DNA of 64,000 nucleotides from Piezodorus guildinii (GCA_023052935.1 CM041297.1:103698063-103762062); one strand, 5' to 3'. Positions 35,486-46,345 are shown, numbered from the stretch's first letter. Numbers and translations: made by a program. Notes: generated by a model from the sequence alone, not told the origin.

Positions 35486-35725
35486 TCCATTACAAACTCC
35501 ATTCCCACCCTAATCCTTTCGTTTCAATCCTTTCTTCCTCTTCAATTCCTGACAATCCTCCGGAGCGTCTGAAAAGGAGATTAGGCGGGACCTTCTAGAT
35601 TAGAATATTTTTAGAGTGCTTCCATTGGGAAGCTTCTCTACATATGTTTCATGCCTTTTTATGTTTCATTCAAATTTACTTTTTATATTACTTGTTATAC
35701 AGTTGTAAATACCAATAAATAAATA
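35486..35725 (+). mobile_element. Short Jockey-B 3' fragment
   Basis: It matches the copy at 6668-7297 almost base for base over ACAAACTCCATTCCCACCCT, the terminal coding block (with RRWPRDLLV damaged) and the 3' UTR, ending TGTAAATACCAATAAATAAA. The target duplication is not clear because of poly-T flanks. Confidence 0.75.
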
Positions 35726-36149
35726 TACGAAATAAAATAAATATGTTTTTTTATGATTTATAAATAGTGATCGTGTTTTTATGGAAAAATGTATTATGTT
35801 CTCATATTGCTAAAAAATCATTTTTTAATTAGTTTTTTCTTTAAATGTACACTAGTCCAATTGCTTTATGAAAATATTAATGAACGAGTCTCATTCCCTT
35901 TCATTAATTTTACTCAGTTCTTGGACAAACAATTCAATTAATTCGTGCATTGAAAATAAAAACATCATTAATCGGTAAAAGCCTCTTCATTAGGAAAAAC
36001 CGACTATTGAATTTGTATCACATGCTATAACGAAAACTGAATAGAGTGATACCTATAAAGTAGAGTTTATAACCGTTCCGATAGTGAAAGCGTTTTCTCC
36101 ATCAATTGTGCGAAATTCTAGGAAAAAAAATTAAACAATATACCAGCAT
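35726..36149. other. AT-rich spacer
   Basis: No recognisable feature. Confidence 0.5.
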
Positions 36150-36480
36150 TCTTGGAATTCTTAAGTTCGTTTTTAGAGCTTTAAATTATTAAGAAAAAAA
36201 TACCTTGGATTACTAAACAAAAGACGTATCACTCCTCATAATGGGACCAGCGACCCTTCTAAAAAAATTTTATCTTACCTTTATGAAAGAAAAATCAATA
36301 AGGAAGATGGCTTAACTTTCTGAGAAGTTGGAAATATAGGAGGGCGTTCCCCAGGGAAAGAGCTTAGGACCTATCCTCCAATTGCTACTTTCCTTCAAAA
36401 CTATCTTATTTATTGCTTCAGATAAATCCACTAAATTCTACAGATATTAAAGCATTGCAAATGTAATATGATTTTTTTAT
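36150..36480 (+). mobile_element. Decayed Jockey-type RT fragment
   Basis: The readings SYLYERKINKEDGLTF and GVPQGKSLGPILQLLL correspond to the RT palm region just before the FADD box. Stops and deletions remove the catalytic box. Assignment to Jockey-C is tentative. Confidence 0.5.
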
Positions 36481-36544
36481 ATTAATATATTTCTCTTCAC
36501 AACTTTCACGTTTAATGCAGTTAGTAGTCAATGAATCAATGAAA

Positions 36545-36700
36545 ATCAGGTTGGTGTTTAGTCGTGATTGGCATGATGGAGAGAGTTTCCGTGCGGCCTG
36601 GCGTGAATTTTAATACGCAGTTATGTTATGAGGTCCCTCATCCAACTTCTTTTCAGCCTTCTGCGAGAGTTGTCGTCCATGTTGATAGTGGCGATTGTAT
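36545..36700 (-). mobile_element. Jockey-C 3' end fragment
   Basis: On the minus strand it reads the terminal RRLKRSWMRDLIT and a stop, then a 3' UTR with CTCTCCATCATGCC, matching the copy near 6170-6290. It abuts the 3' end of the next LINE. Confidence 0.6.
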
Positions 36701-39600
36701 TATTATTTAATGGCATTACAACCCTATGTGGGTCTTAGCCTCCTCAAGGAGCCTTCGCCAGACGGCTCTATCTAATGCAGTCGCCCTCCAGTCACGGACG
36801 TTCAAGATGTTCCTCGCATCTTGCGCCACAGCATCCGACCATCGCAGTATCGGTCGTCCTCTTCCTCTGCTACGATCCAACTTTCCCTCTAGCAATCTCT
36901 TAACCGGATCCTTGCTACTTATTCTCGCCACTTGCCCGGCCCATCTCAGTCTGTTCATCTTCATCCAGGAAACTATATCAGGCTCTCCAAACATTTCGTA
37001 CACTTCTTTGTTGGTACTTCTTCTCCTTTTGGCCCGTTCACATTAATTCCTCGGAAAATCCTCCGTAATATCATTCTTTCAAAGACTGCTTTTTTTTTTT
37101 GGTCTTTGATACGGTCCATATTTCGGAGGCATACGTCAATACTAGCCTAATGAGGGGCTTATATATTATTTTAGTTTGCCTGGATAAATTGAGCTCCCCA
37201 GATGTCTTCACAACCTAAAATAGTATCTATTGTCATTGAATATTCTTTTCTTTATTTTTGAGAGACAACATTAGAAGCGCTTACGATACTTCCTAGATAA
37301 GTGAAACTATACACTTTCTGAAATGTATTTAGTTTTCTCTTCGTTGATGCACAGTCCCATTCCATCTGCCGCCTCTATCAATGATCAAAATGCTTCCTGC
37401 AATGCTGAAAATGAACGCCCGACAATATCTAAATCATCTGCACATCCTAACGATTGCACAAGTCTATTTAAATTGTATCATTCGTTTGGATTCAAGACTG
37501 CCGAACATTCCTATCTAAAACCAAATTGAACAATATGCACAGTAGGGCATCCCCCTGTCTTAGGCCTCTTAAAGTCTTGAATTTTGGGGAGAGTTCCCCC
37601 TGCACTTGGACTACACAATTGGTTTCATCCCTAGTCATTGCAACCAGGCGTATCAATTTAGAAGGTACTCCTAACTCCCTCATAGCCTCATAGAGTTTAT
37701 CTCGTTTGATGCTACCATATGCTATTCTGAAACCATATCTATGAAGAGGTGATGCGCGGGCATTTTATACTTTCTCGAGGATGGTGTTAAGGCTAAAAAT
37801 CTGGTTTACTGTTGACCTCCCGCTGCTAAAACCTGCCTGGTAGTCTCCTACCTCTCTTTCGGCAAATGGTACGAGCCTCTTGTGAAGAATATTAGACAAT
37901 ACCTTCTATGCACACTGAAGTAAGGTAACACATGGATAATGCGCACACTCAAGTAAGTCTCCCTTTTTATGTATAGGGCATATAATTCCTTTTCTCCATC
38001 GCTCAGGCATTCTCTCATTGACCTATATGGAAAGTATAATATTATACATTTCTTTATGTAAGGGTTCAGTCCCTTTCTTAAATAATTCTGCCGAGATCCC
38101 ATCTTCATCTTGAGACTTATTATTTTTAAATTGCCTCCATCATTTCCTTCAACTCTGGTGGATCTAGCTCATCAATACCATTTCTATTTTCATCAAACCA
38201 GCTTGGTTTTTCACTTTTATCCCAGGCATCCTGATTTAGGATTGTCTCAAAATGCCGACTCCATCTTGACATTATAGCATCTTTTTCGGTCAACAGTCTT
38301 CTATCCTCAGCTTTACAAGCCTTAACTCTAGGTTTAAACCCTGTTCTCAAACTGATTTTCTCATAGAACATAGAGATCTATGAAATGCTTCTCAACTCTT
38401 CTATCTCTTCATGCTGCTTGCGGTGCCGTGTCCTTTTCTTCTGTCTGTGAAGCTTTTTCTCTTTCTTCCGGAGTTCTCTATATTGTTCTGTTCATCCTCT
38501 TGCGTGCTTTATTTGGATCATATTCTTGTATGCAGCATTCTTTGCCTGCGTTGCTTGGACACATCCTTTATCAAACCAGGATGGTCTCTGCTGCACACAC
38601 TCTTTAACGCCAAGCACCTCTTTTGCTGCTTTCCTGATAGCATTCAAGCAAGCTTCCCAGTGCTCCTCTATACCCTCGTTATTATCTGTTCTTCTCAAAG
38701 GGGCCCTAAGCTCATTATCTAATTGATGCTGATAATTTGTATACTTTTCTGGCTCGTTAAGCTTTGCAACATCAATTATCCCGGACTTTTGTTCTTCTCC
38801 TTGCCCCCTTCAAGATTTTAGCCCTGATCCTAGACACAGTTAGATAGTGGTCCGAGTCAATATTTGCATCCCTATAAACTCGGGTACTGATTAAATTAGA
38901 CCGATGCCTGCCACATATCAAAATGTGATCTATTTGATTTACAGTTTTTCCATCTGGGGATCTCCATGTCCCTTTATAAATTTTCTTGCTTCAAAAATAA
39001 GGCTTCCAATGGTCATATTTTTAGCTGTTGCATAGCTTATGAGACGATGACCATTGTCGTTGGTCTCGTCGTGGAGGCTATATTTGCCTATTGTTGGTAG
39101 AAACACCTTTTCTTTTCCAACCGTGGCATTAAAATCACCACACATAATTTTAATATCATTTTTGGGAACATCGTCGTAAGTTTGGCTAGTGTTTCATGGA
39201 ATGCTTCTTTTTCATCATCTGTTGAGACTTCGGTCGGGGCATGGCAGCTGAAGACACCAAAGTTCTGAAACCTTCCTTTAATGCGTAGCATACATAATCT
39301 AAGACTAATCGGTTTAAAACCGATCACCACTCATCTTAATTTACCTCTCACAATAAATCCTGTACCGAAAATGTGCCATTCCTTGTGGTAACTATAATAT
39401 AGTGTATGATGCCGTTTCTCGAGTAGTCCGTGTCCAATCCATCTCACTTCCTGAATGGCAACTAAGTCTAATCTATATGAATCTGTTATGTTTAGGAGTT
39501 GTCAAAGCAGCCCCAGTCTATATAATAGAAGTACATTCCAGAGGCCAAAACGTAGGTCCTTTATGGCGAATCCTAGGTCAATTCGGTTGTGACTTCCGGC
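36700..39600 (-). pseudogene. LINE with endonuclease and RT (RTE-like style), decayed
   Basis: The minus strand, read from 39600 down, shows the following. FGLWNVLLLYRLG and VAIQEVRW, then GRFQNFGVFSCHAPTE, GDFNATVGKE and NQIDHILI with DSDHYLT, come from the apurinic-type endonuclease. ERMPERWRKGIICPIHKKGD, HHLFIDM, MRELGVPSKLIRLV and GLRQGDALLCILFNLVLDR come from the reverse transcriptase. NRLRWAGQVARISSKDPVKR and GRGRPILRWSDAV form the C-terminal block, which is still open for 95 codons (37003..36716). Many frameshifts and stops are present and the YADD box was not seen intact. Proteins of this type are often mis-annotated as craniofacial development protein 2-like. It is a 5'-truncated LINE of about 2.9 kb; the clade is not resolved. 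Confidence 0.75.
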
Positions 39601-39609
39601 TGTTTCTCT

Positions 39610-40265
39610 CTGAGGACTGAATATTGAAAGGTTTGTATCAATGTGAACAAATCATTGAGAGAACTAAACTTGAAAAGCTTAGGAATATCCGTCAATGGTA
39701 AAATGCTGAACAACCTAGGATTTGCGAACGATATATGTCTAATATTTCCGGACGTAAAGGGTCTAAAGAGGATAGAGGAAATAGGCATTAGCAAAAAAAT
39801 ATAGGCTAAATATAAATACATCAAAAACAAAAATCATGACGAATTAAGTAGAAATACCAATAGTGAGATAATATAAATATGTATAAGAGTACATTTACTT
39901 AAGGCAGATAATAACATTCAGGGAAAAGAGTGGTGTACCTATTGTTCTCTCCAAAGGATCTTTAAAATCAATCTATCATTGGTTCCCAAAACCAAAGTTT
40001 TGATCACATGTGCCTATCCTACGGTTCTCTATAGGGATCAAACCTGGGTACTAACAAAGAAACTTGATCTGAGGCTGAATACGATGCAAATGCAGCTTCT
40101 AAGGAGTTTAATGTTTATTAAGAAACAGGAAAGAATATTCTTCAGAAAGTAAATATTAGAAGTCTAAAGGTTGAAGTCCATCGATTGAAATTTAGCTGGG
40201 CTGGGCACATAGCCACCCAAAACAAATCTTCTAATGATCAAAATATCAACCGCAAGTAGGATTGT
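39610..40265 (+). mobile_element. Decayed LINE RT fragment
   Basis: Broken frames read LKSLGISVNGKMLNNLGFA and NDICLIFPDVKGL (YADD-like box as FAND), LNINTSKTKIMTN, IYLRQIITFREKSG, TCAYPTVLYRDQTWVLTKKL and LKFSWAGHIAT. These are the RT palm, thumb and C-terminal block of a LINE different from the one to its left. There is no tail or target duplication. Confidence 0.65.
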
Positions 40266-40269
40266 AACT

Positions 40270-40332
40270 AAGCTATGTATGGAAAAATAATCAAAGGTGA
40301 GTCTCTTTTCGTTTATAAACTTTTAACTCGCT
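40270..40332 (-). repeat. Short dispersed repeat, inverted partner of 4.3 kb
   Basis: The reverse complement of this segment matches 4281-4336 over GAGTTAAAAGTTTATAAA and CCTTTGATTATTTTT. Confidence 0.5.
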
Positions 40333-40652
40333 GAAAGTTTCATTTTTTATTAATTTTTGAGATTTTTTCAACTAAATTAATTTAAATTAATGAGTTGTAA
40401 GGACAAAAGATACAAAACAAATCCTTATCTTATTGTCAGTTTTTATTCCGATTCGATATCTGCAGAATTACCACAATTAGAGAGATTTTTCCAAAACGTA
40501 TTCACGGTTTTTTATTCATGAAAGATTAGATAATAAGTAAATAATGATAATAAAAAATTTTGATCAGGACGATTTCGAATGGATTATTGACCCATATATG
40601 CAAAGTCGCCCATATCAAACTAGTTAATAGATATGTCATTGAAGGAACTCAC

Positions 40653-40868
40653 CCTGCATACATCAGTAAGTACAAGAGAGGCAAGCCTTGGAAACCAGTC
40701 GCAGTAGATCTCGTAGTTGTGGGTTATCCTTGGCTCAGGCGTAGGGCTCTCCTTGGCGAAGGCTTGGACGAACTCCTCCGGGCCGATGTAGCTGAGCCTC
40801 TCCAGCTCGATGTGCGTCAGCTGCTGGGCCAAGCTCACAGCGGAACCGCACAGCTCGCTAACGTCAGT
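40653..40868 (-). CDS. RASGEF1: RasGEF1-family exon (CDC25 catalytic domain, upstream exon)
   Basis: This 216-nt exon encodes 72 residues including SLAQQLTHIELERLSYIGPE and EEFVQAFAKES. It corresponds to the start of the RasGEF (CDC25) domain, and HIELERL..IGPEEFVQAF is the RasGEF1 signature. On the minus strand the acceptor TTGTTAG precedes ACT, and the donor is AGG|GTGAGT. Both ends are phase 0, so it reads straight into the exon at 23892..23746 after a 16.8 kb intron. Its GC content is well above the surrounding DNA, as expected for a conserved exon. The RasGEF N-terminal (REM-like) region expected upstream was not found between 40.9 and 64 kb. The exon assignment is firm; gene-level orthology is inferred from motif memory rather than an alignment. 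Confidence 0.88.
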
Positions 40869-41983
40869 CTAACAACAGAAAATACTGCTTTAAATTTAAA
40901 TAAACGCTAAGAAAATTAATACATACCAGTATCTTAGTATTAAGGAAAAAAAATTATTAAATACTTTACACGATTAAGATTACAAATCATTTGTAGAATT
41001 CACTGTATTTGAAAAACTCACCAACAACGCCGATCAAAAGATCGATTAAAAAAGCTGCGCGCACAATTTTTAAAAAGAGTTAGAAATAAAAATACATTTT
41101 TAAAGAATTGATTACATCGAATTCGAATAGAAATATGTGTTTTATTAAATAATCTTTTATATTATTATATACGACAATCAGTTAGTTTTATCGGCTTTTC
41201 ACACTCCCTTAACTATCACTAAAAAATAATATATTGAACGTATTCAGGCTTAGACGCCTTTTAAATAGCCGCACCTCCCAACCATCTTCTTCATCAAATG
41301 TTCTATGTGTTGCCGATTCAGCCCAACCAAGTACTATTATTTTTACGACAAACTGAGAGATATGAAAAGAAGATGGAGCCAGATCTTTTGATTTCGAAAA
41401 TATTTTGGGAGGATGCCAATCTGGAGTTCACCCTCTTTTGTTTCACGTCAGTATTTAATATATTCCGCCAATTGACCTGATGTATTTATTTGAATGCAGT
41501 TGAAAACTTACTTGCTAAAATTTATTAATGCCTTTCAGATATATAATGATTAACCCCATTGTTTTTTTGGGTAGTTTCTTAACAGCTCAGTACGGAAGGA
41601 GAAATCTGTAACTATCCACAAGTACGTCGCGGGGTCTATCGGCTCAGTATTCTTTCCTCAGTTTAAATTTATTGAGCCTTCTGAAAATTGATTACTTTAG
41701 GCAAAATTATTTGTTTTACCTCCCTATAGGCCTAGGTGAGTATACCATGGCAGCAGGACGTTATTTGATTTGATTCAAATGTCAATTAACTTCATTAAAC
41801 ATTTATTTTTTCAAAATACTTTTCACTTCATAAAATTAAATTTTATGATATCTTAGAAACAGGAAATGACTTTGATTTTTGTGAGGTTCAATTTTCCATT
41901 CCCACCCCCTAAATATAACATTTTTCTTACTTTAGGAAAATTTAAAAAAAAATAAAAGGGGATCACTTCCCAACATCATTTTT
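40869..41983. other. AT-rich DNA upstream of the RasGEF1 exon
   Basis: No additional exon is recognised. A frame at 41298-41480 has no known motif. Confidence 0.5.
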
Positions 41984-42039
41984 TTTCAGAAAAATTATTT
42001 TATTATTATTACAATTTTTATTGAGAAAATTTTACAATC

Positions 42040-42055
42040 TGTCCCAATTTGGACA
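42040..42055 (-). other. 3' UTR hairpin of the intact Jockey-A
   Basis: TGTCC-AAATTG-GGACA forms a 5-bp stem. It lies just upstream of GATTGTA and the CTCAATAAA signal, and is conserved in position across copies. Confidence 0.7.
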
Positions 42056-42253
42056 TTAATAGTAGTGCTGAATGACATCAAACATACTACATTCATACAA
42101 TATTCACACAACATAAAATTACAATAAAATATATACACAATAATGAATCAATACAAAAGTCAATAATTCACTTATACCTATATACACATACACACACTCA
42201 TACATACATCACATTGAGTGGAGAATCTAGCCAGTGCTAGAACTCCAATATAT

Positions 42254-44938
42254 TTACAAAAGGTCGCGGGGCCACTGCCGTTTCAACCTTCTAGGTGGGT
42301 TGTATGGATGAGTGGAGCTGGATAGGGATTGAGCTAAAGGATTAGGATGATGAATGAGGTTCTGGTGGAATTTGGAAAACTTGGATGGAATTAGGTCTGA
42401 AATAAATGGAACATTAAGGTCGTGGTGCAAGGTATAATTGGAGACATAATAAGGAGCATTTACTATTGTACGGAGGACTTTGGATTGAAAGGATTGAATG
42501 CGTTTGATGTTAGAACGTTTAGCTGTCCCCCACAGTTCAAGTCCGTAGGTCCAGATGGGCTTCAGTATTGTCTTGTAGATTAATAATTTGTTGTCAACTG
42601 TAAGTTCAGATTTTCTGTTGAGTAGTCGGTATAACTGTCCGAATCGTCGGTTGAGTTCTTGTCTTTTAAGTCTTGTATGTGGGTTCCAAGTCAATCTTTT
42701 GTCTAACAGTAAGCCAAGATACCGGACTGTATCTGAGAGAGGAATCGGTAATGAGTTGAAATAAACTGGCGGTGAGGATTTTCGTCTAAGAGTAAAGGTT
42801 ATGTGTTTACATTTGGCTTCGTTCACCTTTACACGCCAGTTATTACACCAGTGTTCGATAAGGAAAAGGTGTCTCTGAAGGTTTAAGGATGCTGTTTCAG
42901 GATTGGAACTGGATGATAGGATGGCGGTGTCGTCTGCAAAAGTTGCCAGAAAGGTATCAGGATGTGTAGGAATATCAGCAGTGTAAAGGATGTAGAGGAT
43001 GGGTCCCAAGACGCTGCCTTGAGGAACACCGGCCTCAACGGGATAAAGGTTAGAAAATTCTTCACCACAGCGAACTCGGAAGGAACGGTTCGAGAGATAG
43101 GATCGGAGAATGAGATATAGAGACTGGGGTAAATGGGTTTTCAGCTTGAAGAGTAATCCAGTGTGCCATACCCGGTCAAAAGCTTGCGCAATGTCCAGAA
43201 ACGCACCAGAACAATACTCTTTGCATTCAAGAGCTGAGGAAATATGGTCTACAACTCGGAGTCCCTGTTGAACTGTGGAATGCTGAGGACGGAATCCAAA
43301 CTGATGGGAAGGAAGATTTTGAGATTCTAATATGGGTAGGATACGTTTAAGAAGAAGCCTTTCGAAGATTTTTGAGAGGATGGGGAGTAGACTAATAGGC
43401 CTGTAGGATGAAGTGTTGTTGAAAGGTTTACCTGGTTTTAAAAAAAGGATGATGGTGGAATGTTTCCATGACAGAGGAAAATAGGTGGTGCGGAGGATGC
43501 AGTTGTAAATATAAGTAAGGAATATAATAGCTTTCTGCGGAAGTTGTCGGAGGATCTGGGGAGTAAGGAGATCGTGTCCAGGAGATTTACGGAGAGTCAG
43601 TTTTTGGAGAAGATATTTGACCTCAGAGGGATTAATAGCTTTAGGAGGTAGGGAAAGTGGAATCGGTGACATAAGAAAGTCTTGCACTTTTGCGGTGTGA
43701 TTGATGTGGGATTCCGGGTGAGGAGTGAATACTTTGGAGAGGTGTGTGGCGAATTCCTCGGCTTTATCTTCATCAGACGCAGCCCAGGAGTCATCACCAC
43801 GTCGGAGAGGATGGGAAACATGATGGTATTTTAGGATCTTTTTCGTGACATTCCACAGGGAATTATCACGAGCTGATAGAGAGGAGAGGTAGGAATTAAA
43901 GGACTGGGAACGGAAGGTCGCCAACTCCCTCTTCAATTGTCTACAATAGAAGTTATAGGAGCGGCGATCTGTTGGGTGTCGGGTGCGCTGCCATAATGAT
44001 CTTGCTTGGCGTTTGGTGTGGATAAGGTCTATAATAGGTTGTGGAAAATGATTTTGGTCTGGATTTATATTGGAGTGTTTAGGAGAGGAAGCAGTCCAGA
44101 CAGCTTGTTGGATGGCGGTGGTAAAGGAATAGACGGAATTATCTAGGTCATCTTGGGTTTTGAGGGTTACTCTGAGGTCAATATTATCGGTCAGGATTTG
44201 GCGGAAAAGGTTCCAGTTGACAGGGCCTCGGATGAATGATGGTGGAATGGGTTTTGGAATTGGAGTGAGAGATACTTTTAGGATCAGTGGACTATGGTCT
44301 GAGGATAGTTCATCAAGGCGAGTTAAAGACAAGTTGAGAGAGCCTAATCCGCTGTGGATAAAGAAGTCGAGGATGTCAGGATTGCGGTTAGGATCGGTTG
44401 GCCAGTAGGTAGGGGAGTCAGGAGGCAGGATATTAAAATTTCGGGAGTTGAGTGCAGACAGCAAATTTCGTCCCCGAGAATTCGTGGTTCTGGAACCCCA
44501 CTGCTGATGCTTGGCATTTAAGTCTGCACCCAGAATGAAACGATTTCCTAAGGAATCCAGGAAGGATACAAATTCAGAATTGGAAATGGAATGTTTAGGA
44601 GGGCAATATGCAGATGTGAGGGTTACCGGAAAGGAAAAAGTCTTGATTACTATGGCTGTGGCTTGTAGGAAATCATAGGTGGGAAGTGGGAGTAAATGAT
44701 GAGAGAGGGATTGGTGGACAATGATAGCAGAACCGGCATGGGCTTTACCGTCTGGGTGGTCAGTACGGTATGTCATGTATTGCGGTATTTTGAAGTATTG
44801 TTTAGTCGTTAGTCTTGTTTCAGTTATAAGTGCAACATCGATTGTTTTGTCTTGCAACAACGCTGTCAGTTCGTCAGTATGATTTCTAACACCATTCGCA
44901 TTCCAAAGGAGAATGGATAAGGAGTTAGGTGAAGTCAT
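42254..44938 (-). CDS. Jockey-A ORF2 protein (endonuclease/reverse transcriptase), intact
   Basis: This 894-residue enzyme performs target-primed reverse transcription. The apurinic-type endonuclease covers about 1-225 with N14 (LLWNANG), E40 (ALITE), D139 and N141 (GADLNAK) and D214-H215 (SSDHSPLIL). The reverse transcriptase covers about 450-760 with SYRPISLLPILSK, FGFRPQHSTVQQG, FLDIAQAFDRVW (581-592), GVPQGSVLGP (637-646), FADD (667-670) and VRYLGLLLDKRLTW. The C-terminal region includes WTYGLELWGTAKRSNIKRIQ and ends PPRRLKRQWPRDLL. No RNase H domain is present, as is usual for Jockey elements. Every catalytic residue I can check is present and no stop interrupts it. It starts at the ATG abutting the ORF1 stop. 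Confidence 0.93.
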   Translation of the reverse strand: MTSPNSLSILLWNANGVRNHTDELTALLQDKTIDVALITETRLTTKQYFKIPQYMTYRTDHPDGKAHAGSAIIVHQSLSHHLLPLPTYDFLQATAIVIKTFSFPVTLTSAYCPPKHSISNSEFVSFLDSLGNRFILGADLNAKHQQWGSRTTNSRGRNLLSALNSRNFNILPPDSPTYWPTDPNRNPDILDFFIHSGLGSLNLSLTRLDELSSDHSPLILKVSLTPIPKPIPPSFIRGPVNWNLFRQILTDNIDLRVTLKTQDDLDNSVYSFTTAIQQAVWTASSPKHSNINPDQNHFPQPIIDLIHTKRQARSLWQRTRHPTDRRSYNFYCRQLKRELATFRSQSFNSYLSSLSARDNSLWNVTKKILKYHHVSHPLRRGDDSWAASDEDKAEEFATHLSKVFTPHPESHINHTAKVQDFLMSPIPLSLPPKAINPSEVKYLLQKLTLRKSPGHDLLTPQILRQLPQKAIIFLTYIYNCILRTTYFPLSWKHSTIILFLKPGKPFNNTSSYRPISLLPILSKIFERLLLKRILPILESQNLPSHQFGFRPQHSTVQQGLRVVDHISSALECKEYCSGAFLDIAQAFDRVWHTGLLFKLKTHLPQSLYLILRSYLSNRSFRVRCGEEFSNLYPVEAGVPQGSVLGPILYILYTADIPTHPDTFLATFADDTAILSSSSNPETASLNLQRHLFLIEHWCNNWRVKVNEAKCKHITFTLRRKSSPPVYFNSLPIPLSDTVRYLGLLLDKRLTWNPHTRLKRQELNRRFGQLYRLLNRKSELTVDNKLLIYKTILKPIWTYGLELWGTAKRSNIKRIQSFQSKVLRTIVNAPYYVSNYTLHHDLNVPFISDLIPSKFSKFHQNLIHHPNPLAQSLSSSTHPYNPPRRLKRQWPRDLL

Positions 44939-46255
44939 TTAAGGATTTTTTAAGGCAGGGATAAGATTCGATACTAGATTTGTAAGGAGTGATATAAGCG
45001 GCATAACAAGAGATTTGATTTCGGAGATGAACGATGTCATTAGACTGGTAAGATCTGTGACGTTTGATGGTGGAGGGATATGAGAAATTTGATGTTGAGG
45101 AGTTTTTTGAAGATTAGGTAAACTTTGAGGGATAGATTCTTGTACAATAGATTGAGAATGTTGAGGAAAATGTTGTTCCGGCAGTGCCTCGACTTCATGA
45201 TTCTGGTTACCACCTCCAAGCAAGTGGGCAAATGACACGTTAGAATTTACAAGTTTAGATGGTTCTCTTCTGCTTCTGGTTGGTACAGCTGTTTCATTCT
45301 GATCCTGAGGTTTTTGGTATCTGGTTCTGAGTTTCTTGTAGATTTCACATCCCTTGTAGTTAGCCGGGTGGTCCTTGAGGCACAGAGCACATACAGCGGG
45401 TGTTGATCTTGATCTTGTACATTCTTCTGTTTTATGCTGTTCACCGCATTTCACACAGCGTGGTATGTGATGGCAATAACTTTTGGTATGACCATATGCC
45501 TGACAGTTATGGCACTGGACTATTTCTTTCTTTGTGTAAGGTTTTTCAACTTTTACACGGGTATAGTACAGTCTACTGAGGTCATAGATTTTTTCGACTC
45601 CTGCTGATGGTTCCAAGTCCACGAAGAATAGAGGCAGTGGACTTTTATCTTTTAGAACGTTGGTGACTTGCCTCACTTGGAATCCTAATTCTGTCAGTTC
45701 TTCTTTAATTGCTTCAACGGGTGTTGAGGAATGTAGGTTTCTGATTACGACCCTTAATGCTCTCTCTTGGCGCAGCTGATAAGTATGAAAGTCAGCTTTG
45801 GTCTCAGTCAGATATTTTACAATCTTTCTGTAGGTTTCAGCAGTAGTCGGAGATATTTTAGTATCATTGGTTCTACTTATACAATAATAACTATTAGGAT
45901 CTGTTACTTTGTTTAAATGCGCACACATCAGTTTAAAATTTTTAATATTTTTAACAAATATTGGTGGAGGTAGTGGTTCTCTGGGTATAGGAGAAGATTC
46001 CATGGTTTCTTTTTCATTTTGGAGGATCTGAAATGGATTCGGTGTAAAAAACGGAGATTCATCAGTTATTCCTTGTGATGATGTGCTGGGCTGTGGTTCA
46101 GATCCTAATGAGGTAGCTGACGCGGTCGCTGGTGGAATCATTTTTTTATTTTGTTCACGGCGGGGTCTCTGTTTTGTGGGAGACGAGTTCGAACCTGCAG
46201 ATCTAGATCTTTTACTTGCGGACTTTGAGGACATGACTTGATGAAAATATCTCAT
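44939..46255 (-). CDS. Jockey-A ORF1 protein (zinc-knuckle RNA-binding), intact
   Basis: This 438-residue nucleic-acid-binding protein coats the retrotransposon RNA. The N-terminus (about 1-90) is Ser/Pro/basic-rich. A PRE_C2HC-like domain (about 100-245) includes YQLRQERALRVVIRNLHSST and PLPLFFVDLEPS. Three zinc knuckles follow: C248-C251-H256-C261, C267-C270-H274-C279 and C289-C292-H296-C303. A low-complexity linker leads to a hydrophobic C-terminal helix (about 410-432, SLVMPLISLLTNLVSNLIPA). A second in-frame Met at residue 8 (MSSKSASKRSRS) is an equally plausible start. The TAA stop is directly followed, in the same frame, by the ORF2 ATG, which suggests reinitiation or readthrough. Confidence 0.9.
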   Translation of the reverse strand: MRYFHQVMSSKSASKRSRSAGSNSSPTKQRPRREQNKKMIPPATASATSLGSEPQPSTSSQGITDESPFFTPNPFQILQNEKETMESSPIPREPLPPPIFVKNIKNFKLMCAHLNKVTDPNSYYCISRTNDTKISPTTAETYRKIVKYLTETKADFHTYQLRQERALRVVIRNLHSSTPVEAIKEELTELGFQVRQVTNVLKDKSPLPLFFVDLEPSAGVEKIYDLSRLYYTRVKVEKPYTKKEIVQCHNCQAYGHTKSYCHHIPRCVKCGEQHKTEECTRSRSTPAVCALCLKDHPANYKGCEIYKKLRTRYQKPQDQNETAVPTRSRREPSKLVNSNVSFAHLLGGGNQNHEVEALPEQHFPQHSQSIVQESIPQSLPNLQKTPQHQISHIPPPSNVTDLTSLMTSFISEIKSLVMPLISLLTNLVSNLIPALKNP

Positions 46256-46345
46256 TGATTAAGAAAATAATAATAATAATAAATAAATAATGAGATAAGA
46301 ATTAAAGATAAAAGAATGATAATTAAAAGAAAATCAAGCCCTAGC

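Larger units (their letters stand above)
23893..40652 (-). other. RasGEF1 intron, 16.8 kb, filled with transposons
   Basis: This interval lies between the GT donor at 40652 and the AG acceptor at 23893-23894 on the minus strand. It holds a small mariner scrap, five or more LINE families, a SINE-1, a dead mariner and a nested LINE-in-LINE insertion, annotated separately. No additional exon was recognised inside it, although a micro-exon could be missed. Confidence 0.75.

Noticed and set aside
36700..40265. Head-to-head LINE pieces as one 5'-inverted element
   Set aside because: Both pieces carry their own C-terminal block and these differ in sequence, so they are two separate LINEs.
41298..41480. 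Upstream RasGEF1 exon
   Set aside because: It is on the opposite strand in its open frame, and the minus-strand reading has stops and no RasGEF N-terminal similarity.
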